Shown: positions 6,737-15,539 of the stretch, in pieces
Numbering within the stretch: position 1 is the first letter of the stretch
How the letters are laid out: each line of letters opens with the position of its first letter
Source of the DNA: a bacterium
GTDB lineage: Bacteria; CAYTYR01; UBA6262
Length of the DNA: 40,809 nucleotides
Direction of reading: 5' to 3'
Assembly (NCBI GenBank): GCA_028712365.1
Contig: JAQTQE010000013.1
Location: 5,338-46,146 of the forward strand
Program-made: the position numbers and the translations under genes
The notes under the pieces: generated by a model
The model's database searches: none
Told to the model about the DNA's origin: nothing
The model's input: only the letters and a program-made list of their open reading frames with translations

Positions 6737-8668
6737 CTACTTCTTTTGTTCCCAGATCGGCCACTCAGTCCACATGGTTTTATAGAGATAATACGCCCGG
6801 CGCAATTCCCGCAAAAATGGCGATTGTTTACCATCACCCTGGCCGCAAAGTCCAAACCACTCTTCACTGACTGTCCCATCAGGCAAGATAAATAAGGCAT
6901 TATGCGCCGTATCGTGTTCAAAAGGAGAGGTATCCCGATTTGATTTCCACCATTCATCCAGCCACTCGAAGACTATACCGCCGATAGAATTCCCATAGCC
7001 GCCGCGACCAGCCCGGTTGAAAAGGATGTCTTTCCAGCAGGATTCATGGTAAATGGCTTGTTCCCCTTCGTTCACTCCCTGTCCCGGGTGATAGCAATCA
7101 CACCCATATTCTGTCAGCAATACCGGCTTGTCATAGATCCGGTATACTTGCTGCCATAACTCGCCAAATCCGTCCGTCCCTTTATAAGCATTAACACCAA
7201 AAATATCAATATCCGGAGCCAATTCCCGCAAATAATTAAGATGGATCACGTCATTATTACAAATAGCTACAGGATGGTTCGGATCAAGTTGGTGGATCAT
7301 CTGGGCTAATTCATTGACAAAATTAAGGAAAGCAGCCGGATTAGCATAAGCATTGGTACGAACCGCATTGATGCTGTTACCGTCCGGCATATTATTTTCG
7401 TTTCCTAATATCCAGAGCAAAATATAGGGTTCATCCTTATTATCAAGGACCATATCTTCCACAATTTTTTTCATCCTGGCGCATTGCGCCGGATCAGTAT
7501 AATCAGTGCCCTTGGCCGGATCCGCGCCAGATCCTATACAATACGCTCCCAGAAAGTCTCCCAGCGCGACTCTTATCCCGTAATTAACATACATATCCCG
7601 CAGCAAGGTTTTATTAATATAAGCATAATTATATTTATTATGTTCAGGTTCATGGTAAAAACGGATACAGTTGCAGCCCATATCCTTGAGCAGTTTAAAA
7701 TCCCCTACTACCGGTTCGTCCAGGTCCTGGACCCGGTTACGGTTCTTATCTACCCAGCTTTCATATGGAGCGTCTATCTTGCCATTATTATTAGTATCCT
7801 GCCACATCCAGTTGGTTTTGGGCTGGGCTTTTGGGAACTTAGCCAGAGTTTCTGGGAAAGGAGTTTCCCCGACCTTGGTCGGCGCATAGGTGATCCCTTT
7901 CACCAGGAACGGCTTGCCCTCTACACGCATTTGCCAGTGCCGATTACCGAATTGCACCAGCTGGACTTTTCCCGAACCCACAGTCTTGGTGATTTCCAGG
8001 GAGTCTGGATCTTTTTCATCTTTCATCCGCTCAGTCCGGCCCCAGGGTGAGAAAAAGCCGGGTATAATCTCGATCTTTTCTTTACCCAGGTCAATATTAC
8101 GCAAAGGAAATTCACGGTGCCCCCCGATATTAAAATCCGCGCCTTCGAGCCGAACCCCAAGCTCCGGATATTGCCGGCAGAGATGGCTGATCTTGACAAT
8201 AGCAGCCTGGCCGATGAACCAGAAATAACTACGATTGTCATTGGACCAGCAGATACTGCGCGGATAATGCACTAGAGCCGCGTAAAACGCTTTTACTGCC
8301 TGCGGGATCAGGCCGGCATAACGGAAGATCTCCGCGATAAAAAACTGCCGGACGCCCCGCTCAACATTATCGGTAGTCGCCCAGATAAAAAAATCAGCTT
8401 GCGGATTATCAGTATAAATATGGTCCCAGGGATTACCTTCCAGTAATCCCTTGCTTTTCATGTTTTGATAGTATGAATCCTGGCTATAATCATATTCATG
8501 AGGAAAGATCCCTTGGCCCACGGCCCTGGCTAAACCCGGCTTGTCTTTAATAATAAATTCATATTCAAAAGTACCGAGGTTTTTAAATTCACCATAATTA
8601 CGGTAATCTACAACCGTATCAGAGCCAGGGATCTCCAGTTTGAATTTTGGCTGGGGAAGCTGTTCCAT
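6737..8668 (-). CDS. Putative glycoside hydrolase (GH2/GH5-like TIM barrel)
   Basis: A 643-residue protein with a clan GH-A style TIM barrel at about 320-640. The likely acid/base Glu is in LLWILGNENN (Glu424) and the likely nucleophile in PVLLTEYGCD (Glu520), as in GH2 and GH5 enzymes. The first ~200 residues form a separate region with no recognised motif. Just before the barrel are two EF-hand-like loops: DTNNNGKID (291-299) and DKNRNRVQD (307-315). Such calcium loops are typical of secreted proteins, yet no signal peptide is present although GGGAGG before the ATG makes the start secure. The substrate cannot be told. Confidence 0.7.
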   Translation of the reverse strand: MEQLPQPKFKLEIPGSDTVVDYRNYGEFKNLGTFEYEFIIKDKPGLARAVGQGIFPHEYDYSQDSYYQNMKSKGLLEGNPWDHIYTDNPQADFFIWATTDNVERGVRQFFIAEIFRYAGLIPQAVKAFYAALVHYPRSICWSNDNRSYFWFIGQAAIVKISHLCRQYPELGVRLEGADFNIGGHREFPLRNIDLGKEKIEIIPGFFSPWGRTERMKDEKDPDSLEITKTVGSGKVQLVQFGNRHWQMRVEGKPFLVKGITYAPTKVGETPFPETLAKFPKAQPKTNWMWQDTNNNGKIDAPYESWVDKNRNRVQDLDEPVVGDFKLLKDMGCNCIRFYHEPEHNKYNYAYINKTLLRDMYVNYGIRVALGDFLGAYCIGSGADPAKGTDYTDPAQCARMKKIVEDMVLDNKDEPYILLWILGNENNMPDGNSINAVRTNAYANPAAFLNFVNELAQMIHQLDPNHPVAICNNDVIHLNYLRELAPDIDIFGVNAYKGTDGFGELWQQVYRIYDKPVLLTEYGCDCYHPGQGVNEGEQAIYHESCWKDILFNRAGRGGYGNSIGGIVFEWLDEWWKSNRDTSPFEHDTAHNALFILPDGTVSEEWFGLCGQGDGKQSPFLRELRRAYYLYKTMWTEWPIWEQKK

Positions 8669-8699
8669 GATTCCTCCCGGAATCAGTTCATAGTTGATT

Positions 8700-8732
8700 G
8701 TTTCAGCCAGAGGCTGATCCGCCTTTGGCGGA
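8700..8732 (+). repeat. 33-bp double-hairpin repeat, copy 1
   Basis: Contains two adjacent small palindromes: CAGCC-AGA-GGCTG and TCCGCC-TTT-GGCGGA. An exact reverse-complement copy is at 28587-28619. This one lies between thiE and the glycosidase gene. It is not followed by a T tract, so it is not a typical intrinsic terminator. Confidence 0.85.
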
Positions 8733-8744
8733 AATAGTTGCTAG

Positions 8745-9350
8745 TTAAGAACTAAATAATTTTTGGAATTTCAGGATCTCTTTAGTTACATCTTTTTTGG
8801 TAATAACCGCGGAGATAGCGCATATCGCGTCAGCGCCGGCTTCAATAACCTGGGACGCATTTTCCAGGGTGATCCCACCGATAGCCACCAGCGGCAGGGA
8901 TATTTCCTGCTTTATCTTCTGGATCAAAGACAGTCCGGCTGGTTCCCCGGCATCCAGTTTTGTACTTGTACAAAAAATAGGTGATACTCCGAGATAATCA
9001 GCTCCTAGTTTCTTGGCTTCTTTGGCCTCTTTGAGAGAATGAACAGTAAGACCGATAATTTTATTCCGTCCCAGAATACGCCTGGCTTCTTTGACCGGCA
9101 TATCTTCTTGTCCCAAATGGACACCAGCAGCGCCTATTGCCAAAGCTATATCTATCCGGTCATTGATCAGCAAACAGGTATTCCGGCATAAGCGGCGCAA
9201 TTCTAACGCTTCTGCATAGAGTTCAGCCGTAGTCCCGGTTTTATTCCGGTACTGGATAACCTCTATCCCTGCTCTGACCGCGTTTTTCACATCAGACACA
9301 GTACCGGCACAGCTTAAGCCGGTATCAGTGATAAAGTAATACCCCTTCAC
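8745..9350 (-). CDS. thiE: Thiamine phosphate synthase
   Basis: Joins hydroxymethylpyrimidine diphosphate and thiazole phosphate to make thiamine monophosphate. The 201-residue TIM barrel shows the family motifs QYRNK (33-37), LLINDRIDIALAIGAAGVHLGQEDMP (60-85), IGLTVHSLKEA and ADYLGVSPIF, with the glycine-rich phosphate loop VAIGGIT near 155. The start is GTG with AAGG just upstream. It follows thiM by 12 bases, making a two-gene thiazole salvage unit. Confidence 0.93.
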   Translation of the reverse strand: MKGYYFITDTGLSCAGTVSDVKNAVRAGIEVIQYRNKTGTTAELYAEALELRRLCRNTCLLINDRIDIALAIGAAGVHLGQEDMPVKEARRILGRNKIIGLTVHSLKEAKEAKKLGADYLGVSPIFCTSTKLDAGEPAGLSLIQKIKQEISLPLVAIGGITLENASQVIEAGADAICAISAVITKKDVTKEILKFQKLFSS

Positions 9351-9362
9351 CCAGACCTTCTT

Positions 9363-10154
9363 TCATTTTTTTACTATTTTTTGTTTAAGATCAACGGTTT
9401 TTCCATTAAGCTTGAAAATGGCATCAAACATCCTGATCTTGAAATCAGCCGGTCCATTGCTTTTCTTTGCCGCTTGTTCTGCCGCGACCTCGTAACAAGC
9501 CAATCCGGCAGCAGCAGCTTCAGCTAGATCATTATGAACAGCGGCAAAAGTCCCGATCACCGAAGCAGCCATGCATCCAGTACCAACCACCTGGGTCATC
9601 ATTTCATCGCCATTACGCACCAAAAATACTTTATCCTGATCCGCTATAATATCTTCCTGGCCAGTGATGACCACAGTCGCTTTCCTGGTCTTAGCCAAGT
9701 ACCTGGCAACGCCGATCAGGTTCTTTTCGACTTTCCCGGCATCTACTCCCTTGGTCTGTACATTCTCCCCGGCGATCCTGGCTATTTCTGAAGCATTGCC
9801 TTTAATTATATTTATATGTACCTGATCTAACAGTTCATTACATTTAATATCACGGAACGGCGTAGCCCCGGCTCCGCAGACATCCAGGAGCACCGGTATT
9901 CCTTTATTATTGGCGCTTTTAGCCGCGCTTTTCATCGCCTCCACAAAATCAGAAGTAAGAGTCCCTATATTCAAAACTAAAGCTGAAGCGATCCTGGCCA
10001 TATCCGCCACTTCTTCCTGGGCATGCGCCATGACCGGAGACGCGCCAAATACTTTTACTACGCAGGCACAATCATAGATAGTCACCCAATTGGTCAAATG
10101 ATGAACAATTGGTTTCTGTTTACGCACTTTTTCCAGCAGCCTAGATACCTTCAT
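9363..10154 (-). CDS. thiM: Hydroxyethylthiazole kinase
   Basis: Phosphorylates the thiazole alcohol of thiamine, feeding thiE. The 263-residue ribokinase-fold protein has the N-terminal VHHLTNWVTI (17-26), the phosphate loop IIKGNASEI (116-124), VVITGQEDII and the catalytic segment VVGTGCMAASVIG with Cys194. Length is normal for the family. No thiC or thiD is seen here, so this unit looks like salvage rather than full synthesis. I looked for a TPP riboswitch upstream and saw none. Confidence 0.93.
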   Translation of the reverse strand: MKVSRLLEKVRKQKPIVHHLTNWVTIYDCACVVKVFGASPVMAHAQEEVADMARIASALVLNIGTLTSDFVEAMKSAAKSANNKGIPVLLDVCGAGATPFRDIKCNELLDQVHINIIKGNASEIARIAGENVQTKGVDAGKVEKNLIGVARYLAKTRKATVVITGQEDIIADQDKVFLVRNGDEMMTQVVGTGCMAASVIGTFAAVHNDLAEAAAAGLACYEVAAEQAAKKSNGPADFKIRMFDAIFKLNGKTVDLKQKIVKK

Positions 10155-10195
10155 GAATGGTAAATTCCTTCTCTTTTTTATTAATTACGGCCATC

Positions 10196-10236
10196 AGAGT
10201 ATCAGGTTATCAGGTAATACCGGATATCCTGATATC
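10196..10236. repeat. TATCAGG repeat with hairpin
   Basis: The 84-base gap before thiM holds tandem TATCAGGT units (AGGTTATCAGGTA at 10204-10216) and a facing CCTGATATCC, so the segment folds as TATCAGG/CCTGATA, with an inner palindrome GGATATCCTGATATCC. A related AGGTTATCAGGTA sits on the minus strand near 29284. It follows the TPM gene and might separate the TPM and thi messages. Confidence 0.55.
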
Positions 10237-10238
10237 CT

Positions 10239-10697
10239 TTATCTCCCCACACTAATCTCATCCGGGCGTTCGTTTTTATCATCGGCCTGATACGGGAAAT
10301 AAGCTTTTAGCTTTTCCCCGACCATTTTGACCGCTTCTTCCAGCCCTTCAACGAATTTATCTTCTTTAAAATGTTCTTGCATTATATTCCTGACCTCATC
10401 CCAAAAATCTGCCGGAACTACCTTACTGATCCCTGCGTCACCAATAATGGCAAATAGTTTTTCTTCTGTGGACAGATAGACTAATACTCCGTTCTTCTGC
10501 CCGGTCTTATCCATGCCCAACTGGTAAAACAGCTCCTTGGCCCGCTCTAAAACCGGGGCTGAGGACTTTTTTTCCAGGTGGATCCTGATCTCACCGCTGG
10601 TTTGAAGTTCCGCTTCTTTAATCGCTGCGACGATCTTCTGTTTTTCCTCTATGGTAAAGAATTTACTAGGTTTAGTTGTCCGCATAAGCTTGGTCAC
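10239..10697 (-). CDS. TPM-domain protein, soluble
   Basis: A 152-residue TPM (TLP18.3/Psb32/MOLO-1) domain without a signal peptide. It shows the family pattern IKEAELQTSGEIRIHLEKK (27-45), KNGVLVYLSTEEKLFAIIGDAGI and EAVKMVGEKLKAYFP. The GTG start overlaps the stop of the upstream TPM gene (GTGA), which implies coupled translation; an ATG four codons later is an alternative. The pair with LemA upstream is a frequent gene trio in bacteria. The cellular role is poorly known. Confidence 0.8.
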   Translation of the reverse strand: MTKLMRTTKPSKFFTIEEKQKIVAAIKEAELQTSGEIRIHLEKKSSAPVLERAKELFYQLGMDKTGQKNGVLVYLSTEEKLFAIIGDAGISKVVPADFWDEVRNIMQEHFKEDKFVEGLEEAVKMVGEKLKAYFPYQADDKNERPDEISVGR

Positions 10698-11416
10698 CAG
10701 CCGCCGCTGGATCCTCCTCCGCCAAAACTCCCGCCACCGCCGCTAAAGCCGCCACCACCGCTAAAACCGCCACCGCCAAAACCACCGCCACTCCTATATC
10801 CGGTGCCGCCTAAGTAAAACCAGGAGCCGCCGCCTAAATTACTAATAATGAGAATGGCAATAATAATGCCAAAAACAATAATTAAGGTGAAAACTTTTGC
10901 TGACTTATTGGCAACAGCCGGGCTGGGTTTCCCATCAGTAAGGATACCGATAATAGCGGTAACTGCTTCTTTTATGCCGGCATCATAATTCTCTTGTTTA
11001 AAATGAGGCGCAATATTTTGAGCGATTATTCTTGAACATAAAGCGTCAGTTAGTACTGCTTCCAGCCCATAGCCTACTTCAATCCTAACCTTGCGATCAT
11101 TCTTAAAAATAGCCAAGATAACGCCATTATCTTTATCTTTTTGCCCGATCTTCCATTTTTCCGCCAGCCGGATCGAAAAATCTTCTAAGTCCTCCCCGTC
11201 CAGTGACGGGAAAGTGACTACTACCAACTGGTTCCCGGTTTGGGCTTCAAAACTACCCAGATATTGCGACAGATCCACTACTGTCTGGCTGGAAAACATC
11301 CCGGCATAGTCACTCACCCGGCTGACTGGTTTATCCGGCACTTCCAACGCCAACAAGCTGCCGCAATATAATGCTAATACAGCTATTAATAATAATTGGG
11401 TTACTTTTTTTAACAT
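10694..11416 (-). CDS. TPM-domain membrane protein with Gly-rich tail (YgcG family)
   Basis: The 240-residue protein begins with a signal peptide (ending near ALYCGSLLA), then an extracytoplasmic TPM domain (VSRVSDYAGMFS, TGNQLVVVTFPSL, KDNGVILAIFKNDRKVRIEVGYGLEAVLTD), one transmembrane helix at about 176-193, and a tail of Gly/Ser repeats (GGGGFSGGGG pattern) ending in W. This is the classic YgcG layout. Its codons for the glycine tail make a low-complexity, GC-rich stretch at 10700-10800. It stands between LemA and the soluble TPM gene and is probably cotranscribed with them. Confidence 0.88.
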   Translation of the reverse strand: MLKKVTQLLLIAVLALYCGSLLALEVPDKPVSRVSDYAGMFSSQTVVDLSQYLGSFEAQTGNQLVVVTFPSLDGEDLEDFSIRLAEKWKIGQKDKDNGVILAIFKNDRKVRIEVGYGLEAVLTDALCSRIIAQNIAPHFKQENYDAGIKEAVTAIIGILTDGKPSPAVANKSAKVFTLIIVFGIIIAILIISNLGGGSWFYLGGTGYRSGGGFGGGGFSGGGGFSGGGGSFGGGGSSGGW

Positions 11417-11449
11417 TCCCTTTACACCTCTATACCTCTACACTTGCTC

Positions 11450-12043
11450 TTAAAACTTAACCACCGGCGCTTTAGCCGCTTCAGGTTCGCTCTCAAAATA
11501 GACTTTACTCTTAAAGCCAAATATCCCGGCAATAAAATTGGCCGGGAACTGCCTGATACCGGTATTATAGGCTTGGGCTACGTCATTATAACGCTTGCGC
11601 TCAACCGCTATCCGGTTCTCTGTTCCTTCCAGCTGGCTTTGTAAAGCCAGGAAATTCTCATTGGCCTTTAAATTAGGATAATTCTCAGCTACGGCCAGCA
11701 ACCGGCTCAAAGCTCCGCTTAAACCTGACTGGGCTTTTTGAAAAGACTGCAGCGCTGCCGGATCGTTGATCAATCCAGAGTCAATTTTTATTTGTCCCAC
11801 ACCGGCACGGGCGGTAGTAACTTCTATAAAAACATCTTTTTCGTGTTGGGCATAGCCTTTGACTGTTTCTACTAAATTAGGGATCAAGTCCAGCCGCCGT
11901 TGGTATACATTTTCTACCTGGGCCCAAGCGGTTTTCACTGCTTCTTCCTGTTTGACCAGGCTATTATATTTCCCGGCCAAGGCCAATCCAAATAGGGCCA
12001 ATAATCCTATTATTATAACCAATACGATCAGTATTTTTTTCAT
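11450..12043 (-). CDS. lemA: LemA family protein
   Basis: A 197-residue LemA protein: one N-terminal membrane helix (residues 4-23), then a helical bundle with the family signature KYNSLVKQEEAVKTAWAQVENVYQRRLDLIPNLVETVKGYA and AVAENYPNLKANENFLALQSQLEGTENRIAVERKRYND. GGAGG precedes the ATG. It lies 33 bases upstream of the membrane TPM gene. LemA-TPM operons are widespread; proposed roles involve the envelope, but this is not settled. Confidence 0.93.
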   Translation of the reverse strand: MKKILIVLVIIIGLLALFGLALAGKYNSLVKQEEAVKTAWAQVENVYQRRLDLIPNLVETVKGYAQHEKDVFIEVTTARAGVGQIKIDSGLINDPAALQSFQKAQSGLSGALSRLLAVAENYPNLKANENFLALQSQLEGTENRIAVERKRYNDVAQAYNTGIRQFPANFIAGIFGFKSKVYFESEPEAAKAPVVKF

Positions 12044-12071
12044 AATTCCTCCATTATATAATTGTCAGTTA

Positions 12072-12998
12072 TTATTTTCCCAGTAATAAGGTGAGTATGG
12101 CTTTTTGCACGTGTAACCGGTTCTCTGCCTGGTCAAAAGAAATATTTTGCTGGCTGGCCATGACCTCATCAGTGATCTCTTCGCCCCGGTGTGCCGGCAA
12201 GCAGTGCATAACCATGTAACCAGGATTAGCTTTGGCTAGGAGCCTGCTGTTTAACTGGTAGGGTTTGAATATTTTTAATCGTTCTTCCCGTTCTTGTTCT
12301 TTGCCCATACTGGTCCAAACATCTGTGTACAGGATATCGGCGGCAGTCGCGGCAGTTTGCGGATCATTGGTCAATTTGATCTGCGCCCCTGACTCGGCGG
12401 CTAAAGCTTGTGCTTCCTTAATTATCCCCTTATCCGGTTCATAGCCCGGCGGGATACATATTACCATATGCAATCCCAGCTTACCGGCAATAACGGCCAG
12501 TGAATTTGCCACATTATCACCATCGCCAAGATAAACAATTTTTAAACCAGTGGCTTTTCCTTTTTTTTCAATAATGGTAAAAATATCAGTGAGCGCCTGA
12601 CAAGGATGTGACAGGTCTGTCAAGCCGTTGATGACCGGGATCGTGGCATGTTCAGCCATTTCCAGGACATCTTTATGGCTATAAGTCCTCATCATAATAC
12701 CGTCTACATAGCGGGAAAGGGTCTTGGCCGTATCATGGATCGTTTCCCCGCGCTTTAGCTGCATATCCTGGGTACTCATGAACAAGGCATGCCCGCCTAG
12801 TTGCAACATCCCTACTTCAAAAGACACCCGGGTACGGGTAGAAGACTTGGCGAAGATCATGGCCAGGCTTTTTCCTTTTAAAGGGGTATATTCTTCACCC
12901 TTTTTTTGCTTTTCCTTGCAAGTGCGCGCGGTCATGAAAATCTCTTCAATTTCCGCGACTGATAGATCTAAGATCGAGATCAAGTCTTTAATATTCAC
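12072..12998 (-). CDS. argF: Ornithine carbamoyltransferase
   Basis: Forms citrulline from ornithine and carbamoyl phosphate. The 308-residue protein has the carbamoyl-phosphate motif SSTRTR (52-57), the HPCQALTD segment near 131-138, DGDNVANSL, and the ornithine-site HCLPAHRGEE with its catalytic Cys. The start is GTG with GGAGG ten bases before it. No other arginine gene is adjacent, so an anabolic role is assumed. It may share a transcript with the lemA group 28 bases downstream. Confidence 0.95.
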   Translation of the reverse strand: MNIKDLISILDLSVAEIEEIFMTARTCKEKQKKGEEYTPLKGKSLAMIFAKSSTRTRVSFEVGMLQLGGHALFMSTQDMQLKRGETIHDTAKTLSRYVDGIMMRTYSHKDVLEMAEHATIPVINGLTDLSHPCQALTDIFTIIEKKGKATGLKIVYLGDGDNVANSLAVIAGKLGLHMVICIPPGYEPDKGIIKEAQALAAESGAQIKLTNDPQTAATAADILYTDVWTSMGKEQEREERLKIFKPYQLNSRLLAKANPGYMVMHCLPAHRGEEITDEVMASQQNISFDQAENRLHVQKAILTLLLGK

Positions 12999-13036
12999 GA
13001 ATTTGTATCCTCCGACTATCCTGCCCCGTACTCAGC

Positions 13037-13252
13037 CTATATCTGGCAGAGAGCTTTTTTCTTCCACTGACAATCCACGCAGAGAGCAAAACGATTTTGT
13101 TTCTGGCATACTTTACGGGCTTCTTTTTCATTAATATATTGCCCGTAAGCTATATAATACTCTTTACCACCCATATCCGAATGGCTCATTACCAACTGCA
13201 CCCAATAAAACTTTCCTTTACGGATAACAAAGCAACCTTTTTTTGAGGGCAT
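13037..13252 (-). CDS. Small conserved-looking protein, unknown function
   Basis: A 71-residue basic protein that I do not recognise. It has four cysteines, including a CVDC pair near 58-61 and Cys69, which could bind zinc. The middle reads as two or three beta strands (FYWVQLVMSHSD, KEYYIAYGQYI) then a short helix (EKEARKVCQKQ). GGGAGG lies four bases before the ATG, and a possible TTGCCT-N18-TATATT promoter is in the 71-base gap upstream, so the gene looks real. It lies 38 bases upstream of argF. Confidence 0.55.
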   Translation of the reverse strand: MPSKKGCFVIRKGKFYWVQLVMSHSDMGGKEYYIAYGQYINEKEARKVCQKQNRFALCVDCQWKKKALCQI

Positions 13253-13323
13253 AATGCCTCCCAGTTTTTAACTATTAATATTGTTTAATATATCATATCT
13301 GGCGCCTAATAGGCAACCTTTTT

Positions 13324-15534
13324 TCAGCAGCCCTGGAACTTTGAACAAGAACAAAAACCGATGATCGCATTGGCCAGGACTATGGCTCCCAATCCGTAAC
13401 AAGCCCCAAAAACGCCCAACAAGGGGATCAGCATCAGATTCACTATAATCGTGCCCAGGCAAGCACCCAGCAGGTCCATGGCATAAAATAGTCCCGGACG
13501 GCGCTTGACCAAACAGCACAAAGGGAAGACCATTCCTACCCATACTCCATCCAAGAAAGTAAGACCTAGAATAAAAACAATGATCGCCGGGGTCCAAGAA
13601 AATTTTCCCAGCAGGGCCAGGACAACCGGCAATACCAGGATGAATAAACCAAAACCAGCCATTATTTTCAAAACCAACGGGAATAAAAAGCCCGGGGGTG
13701 AACCAGAGCGGGTGCCTATTCTTGATCCCCACACTAGTCCAAACATAAAACTAGCGATCATGATCCCTAAAAGATGATAAACATATCCCACCAGGATCTG
13801 GCAGGACAAGATCAGGATTAACTCAACCGCCATACCGGCAAATCCAGCCATAAAAACCTGCGCTGGTAAGATGATAAATGGTTTTTTACGGATGATCAGC
13901 CACCAGGACATAATAAGAGCAGGAAAAGCCAGCAACCATTGCCACCACGTCCATTGCATGGCCGCCCACAACATCTTGGGCCAGCGAGACTGGAACTGTT
14001 TTCCCCATAAGATAATATTATGATAATAACTGATCGGCGCGAAATCCCGGTTCAATTTACCAGCGGGATAATCTTCCAGGGCGGCCAGGGTAAAGCCCAA
14101 TTTTTCCGCGGTAAGCCGATAAGGAATAGCAGCATCAAAATATTGGGCGTCAACGTCACGCTCTCGCAGCCGCTCTCTTAATACCGGCGCGGTATCAGTA
14201 AGATAGGAATCACTGGGAGAAGCCAGCAGATACATGGTCTCCCCGGGAATAGCGATCACTTTCGCAAAAACACTTTTTAAGGTCCAATAGAGACAACCAT
14301 TATAATTGCGCAATTCCTGGCTCAGGTAATTCTCGTTGGAATCAATCCCCAGGATCACGACACCGGCTCGCGTAAGTTTCTGCTGGACAGTTTGAAAAAA
14401 TTCCTTAGTATAAAAACGGTTGACTTCCGGAGTAAGCGGACTGCCGGCATTCACGATAATAGCGTCAAACTTGCCGACACTATTATCCCGTAAAAACATC
14501 CGACCATCAGTGTTGAGCGCCACCACCCGGAAATCATATAAAGCCTGGCGGTCTTCCGCGGTGATATGGTTTTTAGCCAGTTCCACCAAGACTTTATCCA
14601 ATTCAATATAATATACTTCAGAGGCCGGATACTTCAGGACCTCTTTGAGCAGGCTGTTAAATCCGCCTCCCAGGACCAGGACGCGCCTGGGTTGCGGGGT
14701 TTCCAGCATCGCCAGGTTAGCAAGCAACTGGTTGCCGGGTAGGTCCGGATTGGAATAACTCAATAAACCATTAGTATAGAAATTGCGCAAATCCCCTTCC
14801 CCGGTAACCGCATAATAACCATAGCGCGAAATAGCCGTGTCCCGCAACAAGGTCCTGGTCCAGTTCAAGCGCTGGGTACTTTGCTCCAGTAAATTCGTCT
14901 GGCCGCTAAAAAGTATTCCCAATGACAAGACCAGACCAATTGTGATCGCATTAAAAAGCCAGGAATGTTTCTTTTCCGCGGCGACCTGCCACAATAGAAA
15001 AAGCAGCACCAGGCTAAGACTAATGACCGTGAAAATAATGAAAAAAGAATTTTGCGAATAGGCCAGCCAAAAACCCAGGACCATCCCGCTAACCAGACTG
15101 CCCAGTACATCAGCACGGTATACTATGGATACGGAAGGCAGTATCCGGCAAGCTAATGAGAACTGCCAGCCAACCAGGAAAGCCAGTGGAGCAGTGATCA
15201 ACAGCGCGCTCCCTAATAAGGGGGCAAAACCAATGAGTTGTCCTTGCGGGATGTGCAGCAGTAAACGCAGCGACCGGATCAAAACAATGGTCAATGGCAG
15301 GAGCAAGAGGACTAGAATTTGGCCGGTGAGGTACAAGTTCGCATTTTGGGTAATACGTGAAGAAAATCGGCCGGAGAGATAACTGCCGCAGGCTACCCAG
15401 AACAGCCAGCTCGCGAAAATGAAGCCAAGGGAAAAAACATTACCACTGAATACATTCACCATTTCCCGGATCAATAGCGTCTGGGCAATGAGAGCGGCAA
15501 AACCAGCAGCAAAAAGATTAAGATACCAGATCAT
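13324..15534 (-). CDS. Membrane-embedded spermidine synthase-like protein
   Basis: A 736-residue three-part protein: seven or so N-terminal membrane helices (1-215), a soluble aminopropyltransferase-like Rossmann domain (about 235-500), and further C-terminal helices (525-730). The central domain has the nucleotide motif VLVLGGGFNSLLKEVLKYP, the acidic strand EVYYIELDKVLVELAKNH and FDAIIVNAGSP, as in SpeE. The DxGDG-type catalytic aspartates are not well kept (NAG in place of D), so polyamine synthesis is uncertain. It ends with GFCSCSKFQGC. It follows the DJ-1 gene by five bases. Similar fusions are common in uncultured anaerobes; none is clearly assigned a reaction. Confidence 0.8.
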   Translation of the reverse strand: MIWYLNLFAAGFAALIAQTLLIREMVNVFSGNVFSLGFIFASWLFWVACGSYLSGRFSSRITQNANLYLTGQILVLLLLPLTIVLIRSLRLLLHIPQGQLIGFAPLLGSALLITAPLAFLVGWQFSLACRILPSVSIVYRADVLGSLVSGMVLGFWLAYSQNSFFIIFTVISLSLVLLFLLWQVAAEKKHSWLFNAITIGLVLSLGILFSGQTNLLEQSTQRLNWTRTLLRDTAISRYGYYAVTGEGDLRNFYTNGLLSYSNPDLPGNQLLANLAMLETPQPRRVLVLGGGFNSLLKEVLKYPASEVYYIELDKVLVELAKNHITAEDRQALYDFRVVALNTDGRMFLRDNSVGKFDAIIVNAGSPLTPEVNRFYTKEFFQTVQQKLTRAGVVILGIDSNENYLSQELRNYNGCLYWTLKSVFAKVIAIPGETMYLLASPSDSYLTDTAPVLRERLRERDVDAQYFDAAIPYRLTAEKLGFTLAALEDYPAGKLNRDFAPISYYHNIILWGKQFQSRWPKMLWAAMQWTWWQWLLAFPALIMSWWLIIRKKPFIILPAQVFMAGFAGMAVELILILSCQILVGYVYHLLGIMIASFMFGLVWGSRIGTRSGSPPGFLFPLVLKIMAGFGLFILVLPVVLALLGKFSWTPAIIVFILGLTFLDGVWVGMVFPLCCLVKRRPGLFYAMDLLGACLGTIIVNLMLIPLLGVFGACYGLGAIVLANAIIGFCSCSKFQGC

Positions 15535-15539
15535 TATTT

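Noticed and set aside
7484-8050. 188-codon plus-strand frame inside the glycosidase gene
   Set aside because: It lies wholly antisense to a gene with clear family motifs and has no motif or ribosome site of its own.
10155-10238. TPP riboswitch before thiM
   Set aside because: The conserved thi-box CUGAGA and partner motifs are absent; only TATCAGG repeats and a hairpin are present.
13313-13323. Terminator formed by GCCTAATAGGC near the T run
   Set aside because: The T run follows the stem only on the plus strand, where no gene ends; the stem is three base pairs.
13268-13732. 154-codon minus-strand frame overlapping the end of the spermidine synthase-like gene
   Set aside because: Same strand, shifted frame of a recognised membrane domain; composition is Gly/Phe/Pro rich as expected for a shadow frame.
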